Source of the DNA: an uncultured Erysipelotrichaceae bacterium
GTDB lineage: Bacteria > Bacillota_I > Bacilli_A > RF39 > UBA660
Assembly: GCA_902783915.1 (NCBI GenBank)
Contig: CACZSX010000016.1
Coordinates: 1 to 5,460 of the forward strand
Direction of reading: 5' to 3'
Length of the DNA stretch: 5,460 bases
Part shown: positions 1 to 5,460 of the stretch, one piece after another
How the letters are laid out: each line of letters starts with the position of its first letter
How positions within the stretch are numbered: position 1 is the first letter of the stretch
The notes under the pieces: generated by a model
Told to the model about the DNA's origin: nothing
Databases searched by the model: none
What the model saw: only the letters and a program-made list of their open reading frames with translations
Made by a program: the position numbers and the translations under genes

Positions 1-1673
1 TTGCTGCTGGTAGTACAGCTGGAAGTGCTGCTGCTGGTGGTGAAACTGCTGCTGCAAGTAGTGCAGCTGCTTCAAGCAGTGGGACTGTTGCTAGTGGAAC
101 AACAACTGCAACTAGTTCCAGTGGAAGTACTACAGCGGCTGCTAATCAAGCTACAGTTCAATCTGCAGGAAATGGGCCAAAACCTTCAAGTGTGGGTAAA
201 ACTGGAAATGATTCACCAATGCATAGTTTGAATCATAATAATGATGGTGTAAGAAAAAGCAGTAATAGTCCTACTAAAAATATGCCTGAAAGTGAAAGAG
301 AAATTAAGAAAGAAGCTCAAGAAGAAGCAAAAAAAACTAAAAAGGAAAACAAAAATCAAAGGAGAAGGCTTCCTGAAAGAAGTGAAAGAGAAGAAGATGA
401 GAAAGAAGAAACATATGAAACAGGATATAATATGGATGGTGCATATGATTCTCTTACAAAAGGTAAGCCACTAAAAAAACTTGGATGTGGTATTGTATTG
501 TTTTTTGCAATGCTATTACTTATTCCAACGATGTTTTTTAGTACAATATCAAATACATTTACTGCAAGTACATTTTTAAATTTTAGTTCTGAAGAGTCTG
601 GTGGAATAATTGATTTTTTTGCAACTTTTTCTGAAAAATTTTCAAATGCTTTAAAATATCATTATTTTGCAACTAATAAGGATACATTCAATAAAAAGAT
701 TAATGATGTATATGAAAAAATGTATAATAATTATGGAATTCCAATTGACGTACCATTATTATTATCTACATTATTAACAGAGATGGATTCTTTAGTACCA
801 GAAGTAGATGAAAATAATCAACCAGTTATAAATAAAGATACAATGCAAAAATTAGAATATGTAGAAGATCTAGCAAAAATGCAAATAGATGAAGGATATG
901 ATATATATTTGTGTTCTTCTAAAGAAGTTGATGGTAAGTCTGAATATTATAATATTTTATATACAGGTGAAGTTGATGATGCATCTATTATATCTGGTAC
1001 ATGTACTGCTTCAAATGTTGGTAAATACATAAGAAGTGCAAGTACTAAGATAGATTCTGAAAAATATTTTGAGAATTTAAAAGATAGTGTGATATTGACT
1101 TTATTGTATCCAAACTATGAGGGTTCTAAAGATTTGATTGTTAATAAGATAAAAACTCAATATGATATATATGAATTGATGTATATTAGTACATATGAAG
1201 AAGAGAATAATTTGCCTTCTGAATTACTATATGATAGTGAAATTAATATGCAAGCACCTCTTAGAGGTAAAATATACATAACTTCTCCTTTTGGTAATAG
1301 AGGGAATGTTTATAATAATGGTCAAATTATTGCCTCTGGTGGTCATAATGGTATAGATATGTATGCAGCAGACAAAAGTATATATGCTGCTGGTAATGGT
1401 ACTGTATATAGAACGTATTATGAAAATACTGGTGGTAATATTGTTGAAATACTTCATACAACTTCAAGTGGTAAGAAGTATATAACTCAATATGCACATT
1501 TGAGTCAAATATTAGTTAGTAAAGATGTTGAAGTTAAAGCAGGAGAACTAATTGCTATAATGGGATGTTCTGGAAGTGCATGTAATGGTACACATTTACA
1601 TTTTGGTGTAAAAAGTCTTGATGACAATGAATGGTATAATCCAATATCAATTGTAGAAAGAGAAATTAATTAG
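1..1673 (+). CDS. Membrane-anchored M23 (LytM-type) peptidoglycan hydrolase of a conjugation/T4SS locus, 5' partial
   Basis: The frame is open from base 3 to the TAG at 1671-1673, giving 556 residues in the window; the true start lies upstream. GTG 192 and ATG 219 are in-frame but lack a good ribosome site, so I read through them. Order (window numbering): Ala/Gly/Ser/Thr-rich stretch about 1-62; Lys/Glu/Arg-rich hydrophilic stretch about 96-136; Lys-flanked membrane helix about 160-180, suggesting N-terminus inside and C-terminus outside; unassigned region about 190-415; M23 domain about 420-550. The M23 signature is complete: HNGID (His448, Asp452), YAHLS (His499) and HLHFG (His531, His533), matching the zinc ligands and catalytic histidines of LytM-type endopeptidases, which cut peptide cross-bridges. 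The coupling-protein gene 62 bp downstream implies a VirB1-like role, opening the wall for a type IV secretion channel. The M23 fold is secure; the conjugation role is inferred from context. The low-complexity N-terminus may be the tail of a larger fused channel protein. Confidence 0.85.
   Translation, partial: AAGSTAGSAAAGGETAAASSAAASSSGTVASGTTTATSSSGSTTAAANQATVQSAGNGPKPSSVGKTGNDSPMHSLNHNNDGVRKSSNSPTKNMPESEREIKKEAQEEAKKTKKENKNQRRRLPERSEREEDEKEETYETGYNMDGAYDSLTKGKPLKKLGCGIVLFFAMLLLIPTMFFSTISNTFTASTFLNFSSEESGGIIDFFATFSEKFSNALKYHYFATNKDTFNKKINDVYEKMYNNYGIPIDVPLLLSTLLTEMDSLVPEVDENNQPVINKDTMQKLEYVEDLAKMQIDEGYDIYLCSSKEVDGKSEYYNILYTGEVDDASIISGTCTASNVGKYIRSASTKIDSEKYFENLKDSVILTLLYPNYEGSKDLIVNKIKTQYDIYELMYISTYEEENNLPSELLYDSEINMQAPLRGKIYITSPFGNRGNVYNNGQIIASGGHNGIDMYAADKSIYAAGNGTVYRTYYENTGGNIVEILHTTSSGKKYITQYAHLSQILVSKDVEVKAGELIAIMGCSGSACNGTHLHFGVKSLDDNEWYNPISIVEREIN
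3..191 (+). repeat. Low-complexity Ala/Gly/Ser/Thr-coding tract
   Basis: About 62 codons are almost all Ala, Gly, Ser or Thr, written with GCT, GGT, AGT, ACT and ACA in irregular tandem runs such as GCTGCTGCTGGTGG. The first 120 bases are about 52% GC by count, against roughly 22-35% in the rest of the window. The difference comes from Ala and Gly codons, so it need not mean foreign DNA. Such tracts usually encode flexible linkers, and near-repeated triplets can change length by slippage. The run is in frame with the M23 domain. It could be the linker of a fused channel protein or just a long flexible tail. Confidence 0.6.
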
Positions 1674-1703
1674 AAAAATAACTTTATTAATAAAATAATT
1701 TTT
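1674..1703. other. AT-only imperfect inverted repeat after the M23 gene
   Basis: Directly after the TAG, 15 bases pair with the next 15 with two mismatches (1680/1697 and 1682/1695). The outer part is five A bases facing five T bases, and the centre is the palindrome TTTATTAATAAA. A hairpin with no G-C pairs is weak. It could act as a leaky terminator or attenuator between the two genes, or be chance in AT-rich DNA. Confidence 0.25.
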
Positions 1704-1711
1704 GTTATAAT
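1703..1711 (+). promoter_or_regulatory. Possible extended -10 promoter for the coupling-protein gene
   Basis: TGTTATAAT is an exact extended -10 element (TG, one base, TATAAT), 24 bases before the ATG at 1736. A -35 box is poor: TTTATT at 1683-1688 gives a 17-base spacer but matches weakly and lies in an AT-only inverted repeat. It could give the coupling protein extra transcription besides read-through from the M23 gene. In such AT-rich DNA a chance match is quite possible. Confidence 0.35.
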
Positions 1712-1723
1712 AACTTTGATTTG

Positions 1724-1731
1724 GGAAGTGA
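1724..1731 (+). promoter_or_regulatory. Ribosome binding site that sets the coupling-protein start
   Basis: GGAAGTGA matches seven of eight bases of the anti-SD complement GGAGGTGA and ends four bases before ATG 1736. The same geometry (GGTGA, four bases, ATG) occurs at the rhodanese gene. An in-frame TTG at 1721 would put this site inside the coding sequence, so ATG 1736 is the better start. Confidence 0.75.
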
Positions 1732-1735
1732 TTGG

Positions 1736-3919
1736 ATGAAATTAAAATTTAGGGCTGAGCCCAAAGATATTATATATTTTATATTATTTGTTATATTCTT
1801 ATTTTATTTAATAGCAGTAGGCGTTGGAAATATAACAAATTTAGCAAAATCAGGAGAATTTATAGGATTTAATCCATTACCCGGATTATCTCCTGAAAAT
1901 ATTTTAGGAACCATATTATTCTTTTTAATATCATTAGGTGCAATTGTAATGTTAGTATCTTCATATTTTTTTGATACCGAAAAGGGATTTGGAATTGTCA
2001 AAGAAAAGAAGCAAAGTGGTGGATATTCTAAATGGGCTAAAGTAGAAGATATTAAGACAGCACCTGGTATTAAAGAAATAAACGAATCTGATAGATATTA
2101 TGATGCGGGTGGTGTCCCAATATATTCAGAAAAGGGTAAAATATGGGTTGATGATGGTGAAAGCCATTCTCTTATAATAGGATCTACAGGTAGTGGTAAA
2201 ACCTATTGTATAGTTAATCCAAGTGTTCATATATTAGCAAAACATGGTGAATCCATGGTTATTACAGATCCTAAAGGTGAAATATATGAAAAGAATGCTG
2301 AATTTTTGCGTTCAAGAGGATATAAAATTGTATTATTGAATTTTAGAAATCCACAAAGAGGAAATATGTGGAATCCATTATCATTACCATATAAACTTTA
2401 TAAAGCAGGTAATTTTGATAAGTGTAATGAACTATTAAGAGATTTAGCAATAAATATATTACATGATGAAAAAACAGACGATCCATTCTGGCAAAATACA
2501 TCTGCAGATTATTTTGTGGCACTTGCACAAGGATTATTCCAAGATGCAGAAGAAGAGGACATTAATATAAGTTCTATTATTAATATGCTTACAGTTGGTG
2601 AAGAAAAATATGGTGCTTCAACATATGCAAAAGAATATTTTAAAATGAAAGATAGTCGTAATCCAGCGTATATAAATGCTGCTGGTACAATAGATGCTCC
2701 TAATGATACAAAAGGAAGTATAATTTCAGTATTTAGGCAAAAGATAAATATATTTGCAATGGCAGAAAATTTATCAGAAATGTTATCAAAAAGTGACTTT
2801 GATATGATGGATATAGGTAGAGAAAAAACAGCAGTATTCTTAATTATTCAAGATGAAAAGAAAACATATCATGCACTTACTACAATATTTGTAAAACAAT
2901 GTTACGAAAGTTTAATAGATGTTGCTCAAGAATCTGGTGGTAAATTAAAAGTAAGAACAAACTTTATACTTGATGAGTTTGCTAATATGCCGGAATTAAA
3001 AGATGTAACTACTATGATAACTGCAGCACGTTCTAGACAAATAAGATTTAATTTAATAATTCAAAACTTTGCACAATTAAATCAAGTTTATGGTAAAGAA
3101 AATGCAGAAACAATAAAAGGTAACTGTACTAATATGATTTATTTATTAAGTAGTGAACTTACTGCTCTTGAAGAAATAAGCAAATTATGTGGTGATGTAA
3201 AAGTAAAAGGTAAAGGAAAAGATAAACCTGATGAAACAAGACCACTTATTTCAGTAACTGATTTACAAAGATTGAAGTTTAAGGATGCTATTATAAAGAA
3301 GCAACGTTTAGATCCATTTAAAACTACTATTAAGGGCGTAGATGAATATGATTGGAATATTCCGGTATATGATAAATCTGGTTATCCTGAAAGGCAAAAG
3401 AATGCAATCAGTATATTTGATTTAAAGAAATATGTTAAGGATAAAAAAGCTAATGCAATAAATGATACTTTAGCATCTCCTTCTAATGTATTTAAACCAA
3501 CTATGCCTATGCCACCAGTTCCTAACAGAAAACCAAGTACTTCTTACAATCCTTTTGATTTTTCTCAACCAACAAGTGCACCAAAAGTTAAAGATGAAGA
3601 ATTTGATGTTGATGAACTTATAAAGAAAATAGATGCTAAGATAGCAGAACTTGAAAAAGAAGAGGAAGAAAACAAGAAAAAGGAATCTATGAAAAAAGGC
3701 GGTAGTTCTTCTCTTGTTTCTAATGTTGAATTAGAAAAGGAATTTAGTAAAGATACAAAAATTCCAAGTTATAATAACGATGATTTACAAAAGATAATAG
3801 AGCCTAGTCAAGACGATGTTGTTAAAGTTAATGAAAATATTGACAATATAATAAAGAAAATAGAAGATGAAGATGTATCAGATGATCAATTCTTTGATGA
3901 CTTTTTCTTCGACGAATAA
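1736..3919 (+). CDS. VirD4/TraG-family type IV coupling protein (conjugation ATPase)
   Basis: Encodes 727 residues from ATG 1736, chosen for its ribosome site over an in-frame TTG at 1721. VirD4-type proteins are membrane ATPases that bind the relaxosome or effector and pass it to the type IV secretion channel. Visible in order: membrane helices about 12-31 and 56-78 joined by a short loop; Walker A GSTGSGKT at 149-156; the family motif TDPKGE at 177-182; DPFWQN from 249; Walker B ILDEFAN at 411-417; RSRQIRFNLIIQNFAQL at 432-448, containing the conserved Gln motif. All ATPase residues look intact, so the gene appears functional. Beyond about 575 a non-family tail follows: Pro-rich (about 588-600), a charged predicted coiled coil (626-654), then a stretch ending in acidic and Phe residues (716-727). 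It lies 62 bp after the M23 gene and ends in a terminator, so it is probably the last gene of the T4SS operon. TcpA/FtsK-type is unlikely given the VirD4 motifs. Confidence 0.93.
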   Translation: MKLKFRAEPKDIIYFILFVIFLFYLIAVGVGNITNLAKSGEFIGFNPLPGLSPENILGTILFFLISLGAIVMLVSSYFFDTEKGFGIVKEKKQSGGYSKWAKVEDIKTAPGIKEINESDRYYDAGGVPIYSEKGKIWVDDGESHSLIIGSTGSGKTYCIVNPSVHILAKHGESMVITDPKGEIYEKNAEFLRSRGYKIVLLNFRNPQRGNMWNPLSLPYKLYKAGNFDKCNELLRDLAINILHDEKTDDPFWQNTSADYFVALAQGLFQDAEEEDINISSIINMLTVGEEKYGASTYAKEYFKMKDSRNPAYINAAGTIDAPNDTKGSIISVFRQKINIFAMAENLSEMLSKSDFDMMDIGREKTAVFLIIQDEKKTYHALTTIFVKQCYESLIDVAQESGGKLKVRTNFILDEFANMPELKDVTTMITAARSRQIRFNLIIQNFAQLNQVYGKENAETIKGNCTNMIYLLSSELTALEEISKLCGDVKVKGKGKDKPDETRPLISVTDLQRLKFKDAIIKKQRLDPFKTTIKGVDEYDWNIPVYDKSGYPERQKNAISIFDLKKYVKDKKANAINDTLASPSNVFKPTMPMPPVPNRKPSTSYNPFDFSQPTSAPKVKDEEFDVDELIKKIDAKIAELEKEEEENKKKESMKKGGSSSLVSNVELEKEFSKDTKIPSYNNDDLQKIIEPSQDDVVKVNENIDNIIKKIEDEDVSDDQFFDDFFFDE

Positions 3920-3941
3920 CACTTACAGTGTTATTTTTTTT
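3915..3941 (+). terminator. Rho-independent terminator at the end of the T4SS genes
   Basis: A perfect 9-bp stem (AATAACACT at 3915-3923 with AGTGTTATT at 3927-3935), a three-base loop (TAC) and a run of eight T at 3934-3941. The 5' arm includes the coupling protein's TAA stop codon. It has few G-C pairs but standard geometry, and it separates the secretion genes from the rhodanese gene. Confidence 0.82.
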
Positions 3942-3964
3942 GCATAAAATATATTGGTGATAAT

Positions 3965-4216
3965 ATGGAAATTATTGATATTAGAGAAAACTTTGAATAT
4001 AGGATTGGACATATACCAAATTCTATAAATATATCAAAAGATTTATTAGAAATTAATCCTGATAAATATATAAGTAAAAATAAAAAATATGTTTTGTATT
4101 GTGATAGGGGCATTATATCATCTGAATTATCAAAAAAATTAAATGCAATGGGATATAATACAAAATCATTAAAAGGTGGATACTATGGATTTTTAAAAAA
4201 TAATACTAATTTATAA
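3965..4216 (+). CDS. Short single-domain rhodanese-like protein
   Basis: Encodes 83 residues with no signal peptide or membrane segment, so probably cytoplasmic. The rhodanese pattern is clear: IDIRE near the start (4-8), GHIPNSINI (15-23), the active-site loop CDRGIIS at 46-52 after strand YVLY, and the closing LKGGYYGF. Cys46 would carry the persulfide, and the loop fits the CxxGxxS form of sulfurtransferases (as in GlpE/PspE-like proteins), so it is likely active rather than a Cys-less relative. It is shorter than the usual 100 or so residues, and the first helix and strand are trimmed. GGTGA at 3956-3960 sits four bases before the ATG. It follows a terminator, so it is not simply part of the T4SS operon; I see no convincing promoter of its own. 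Substrate and pathway cannot be told from sequence. Confidence 0.85.
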   Translation: MEIIDIRENFEYRIGHIPNSINISKDLLEINPDKYISKNKKYVLYCDRGIISSELSKKLNAMGYNTKSLKGGYYGFLKNNTNL

Positions 4217-4224
4217 TTACATTG

Positions 4225-4254
4225 TTGAAAATGATTCTAAGTTTATTGTATAAT
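4225..4254 (+). promoter_or_regulatory. Sigma-A-type promoter for the prepilin-like surface protein gene
   Basis: TTGAAA (4225-4230, four of six matches to TTGACA) and a perfect TATAAT (4249-4254) are 18 bases apart. Transcription would begin near 4260-4262, leaving a leader of about 15 bases that consists mostly of the ribosome site. This gives the gene its own transcription, independent of the rhodanese gene. Confidence 0.6.
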
Positions 4255-4264
4255 AATATAAGAT

Positions 4265-4269
4265 AGGAG
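4265..4269 (+). promoter_or_regulatory. Ribosome binding site that sets the prepilin start
   Basis: AGGAG lies seven bases before ATG 4277. A nearer in-frame ATG at 4271 is only one base from the site, too close to be used. The choice gives a five-residue leader MKRKG, typical of prepilins, rather than MYMKRKG. Confidence 0.75.
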
Positions 4270-4276
4270 AATGTAT

Positions 4277-5460
4277 ATGAAAAGGAAAGGGTTTACTTTA
4301 GTAGAATTAATAGCAGTAATAGCAATATTAGCAATTATATTATTAATATCAATGCCTAATTTAATAGGAAGCATAAAAAGTAATAAAGATGATGCTTCAA
4401 ATGTAGTAGAAAATATGGTAATAAGTGCGGGTAGAAGTTATGTGTTAGATCACGGATTATCACATCCCACATTGGTACCAATAGAAAATTTATGTGGTGA
4501 ATATATAACATGCCCAATTATAGATGCCGATGGGGATGAAGTATCTGGGTACATATCAGTAGACAACAATAATGTCTATAGGATAGCTAATAGTACAATA
4601 ACTAGATTGATAGTTAATTTAAATGGTGGTACTACTAGTCAAGTATTTAGTGACAATTACAACATTTGGGAGAAAGTAACATTAGTAGAACCTACAAAAA
4701 CTGGATTTAATTTTGATAGTTGGAGAGTTATAAGAGGAACTGGTAAAGTTGAAAATAATGTTGTAACAGTAGGAGATAGTGAGACAGAAATATATGCTTT
4801 ATGGGTTGGATGGCCAACACTAACAGTAAATTTAGATGGTGGAAATACAACTCAAACTTTTGAGAGTACATATAGTACAGGACGCACTATACAACTTGTA
4901 GTTCCTACAAAACCAGGTTATGCATTTACTGGATGGCAGTTAGTAAGTGGTGATAGTATATTAAGTGGAAACAGCATAACATTTGGTGCTACAGATACAA
5001 CAATTAAAGCACTATGGGGAGCGTGTGGAGCAGGAACATATTTAAGTGGTAATTCATGTAAACCATGTGCTACCGGAACATATTCACAAGGATCAGCAAA
5101 TGGAAGCTGTACACCTTGCGTAGCAGGAACAATTCCAACTAATGATAATACGGGATGTATAGCATGTCCAAATGGACAAACAAATGTAGGAGGAGAAACA
5201 ACATGTGCTAACTGTAGTAACGCAACAGGAGCTAGTTCATGGGAAACACCATCATGGGATAGTAATAATAATACTGTAAGTAATTCATGTAAAGTAAGTA
5301 CATGTGCGGCAGGATACTATTTGAACGGAACAATTTGTTCAATGTGTACAGGAGCAAATACAACAACAGACGAAAATACATCAACAAGTTGTACTACAGC
5401 ATGTACAAATAGTACAGGAATACATACATGGAGTACTACAGCAACATGTACAGCAGCAAA
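4277..5460 (+). CDS. Prepilin-leader surface protein with InlB-type repeats and Cys-rich array, 3' partial
   Basis: The frame is open from ATG 4277 through the right edge without a stop (394 codons). It starts MKRKGFTLVELIAVIAILA: a short Lys/Arg leader, a Gly5|Phe6 prepilin-peptidase site, Glu at mature position 5, then a hydrophobic helix to about residue 29. That is a type IV pilin or pseudopilin N-terminus (N_methyl class). A short globular part follows (about 30-110) with a Cys pair (73 and 79). Next are two 66-residue repeats (111-176 and 182-247), both starting L-x-V-N-L and ending A-L-W with P-T-K-x-G-[FY]-x-F and a Trp inside; by hand count 27 of 66 positions are identical. These resemble InlB B-repeat/Flg_new surface domains. 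From 250 on comes a Cys-rich, Gly/Thr-rich array (16 Cys in the window) built on C-x2-C pairs such as CKPC, CTPC and CIAC, like GCC2/GCC3 or ephrin-receptor-type repeats. Probably an exported adhesin or pilus-tip-like protein. It has its own promoter. The C-terminus is missing, so anchoring and full length are unknown. Confidence 0.85.
   Translation, partial: MKRKGFTLVELIAVIAILAIILLISMPNLIGSIKSNKDDASNVVENMVISAGRSYVLDHGLSHPTLVPIENLCGEYITCPIIDADGDEVSGYISVDNNNVYRIANSTITRLIVNLNGGTTSQVFSDNYNIWEKVTLVEPTKTGFNFDSWRVIRGTGKVENNVVTVGDSETEIYALWVGWPTLTVNLDGGNTTQTFESTYSTGRTIQLVVPTKPGYAFTGWQLVSGDSILSGNSITFGATDTTIKALWGACGAGTYLSGNSCKPCATGTYSQGSANGSCTPCVAGTIPTNDNTGCIACPNGQTNVGGETTCANCSNATGASSWETPSWDSNNNTVSNSCKVSTCAAGYYLNGTICSMCTGANTTTDENTSTSCTTACTNSTGIHTWSTTATCTAA

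Noticed and set aside
1..231. Frame-1 ORF of 76 residues rich in Leu, Val and Gln
   Set aside because: It is a shifted reading of the Ala/Gly/Ser/Thr triplet tract; frame 3 continues without a stop into the M23 domain.
292..474. Small Lys-rich ORF on the + strand
   Set aside because: It is an out-of-frame shadow of the Lys/Glu-rich segment of the M23 protein, with no ribosome site of its own that I can support.
1227..1457. Minus-strand ORF of 76 residues
   Set aside because: It lies wholly opposite the M23 catalytic domain and has Ile/Thr/Tyr-rich sequence typical of an antisense shadow.
192..1673. GTG 192 or ATG 219 as the real start of the M23 gene
   Set aside because: The frame is open upstream to the window edge with protein-like low-complexity composition, and neither codon has a well-spaced ribosome site.
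1804..2528. Two minus-strand ORFs (1804-2001 and 2343-2528)
   Set aside because: Both are antisense to conserved parts of the VirD4 coding sequence and have no recognisable motifs.
3923..3950. Possible promoter for the rhodanese gene (TTACAG, 16 bases, TAAAAT)
   Set aside because: The -35 candidate falls inside the terminator hairpin and both boxes are weak, so it cannot be told from chance in AT-rich DNA.
3931..4113. Minus-strand ORF of 60 residues opposite the rhodanese
   Set aside because: It overlaps the rhodanese active-site coding region and ends in the terminator; it is a shadow.
1..5460. CRISPR array, tRNA, rRNA or insertion sequence
   Set aside because: I saw no regularly spaced DNA direct repeats, no cloverleaf-like or rRNA-like sequence and no transposase motifs; nearly all bases are accounted for by four coding regions.

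Overview
The window is AT-rich DNA (roughly 22-35% GC in the stretches I counted) with A/T-ending codons, strong purine-rich Shine-Dalgarno sites and sigma-A-like promoter elements. All four genes are on the + strand. The peptidoglycan hydrolase implies an organism with a cell wall. The T4SS coupling protein and the prepilin-type, InlB-repeat, Cys-rich surface protein together suggest a low-GC Bacillota, plausibly one of the uncultured gut Bacilli. That taxonomic guess is inference. TGG encodes Trp throughout and no reading frame needs TGA to be read through, so no alternative genetic code is required.

Region 1 (1-1673) is the 3' part of a large protein that enters from the left edge. It begins with an Ala/Gly/Ser/Thr-rich low-complexity stretch, followed by a Lys/Glu/Arg-rich stretch, one membrane segment, a region of unknown function, and a C-terminal M23 (LytM-type) peptidase domain with all catalytic residues visible. 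Region 2 (1736-3919) is a complete VirD4/TraG-type coupling ATPase with two N-terminal membrane helices, Walker A and B motifs and an unusual acidic C-terminal tail. These two genes look like the 3' end of a Gram-positive conjugation or type IV secretion locus: the M23 protein would open the peptidoglycan and the coupling protein would recruit substrate DNA or protein. A clean intrinsic terminator overlapping the coupling protein's stop codon closes this module.

Region 3 (3965-4216) is a short single-domain rhodanese with an intact active-site Cys loop. Region 4 (4277 to the right edge) has its own good promoter and encodes a protein with a type IV prepilin leader and hydrophobic helix, two 66-residue InlB/Flg_new-type repeats, and a long Cys-rich array. 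The gene is open through the right edge, so its C-terminus and anchoring are not seen. Nothing shows whether regions 3 and 4 belong to the mobile or secretion element or to the flanking chromosome. The modular prepilin-like surface protein is the most interesting object in the window.
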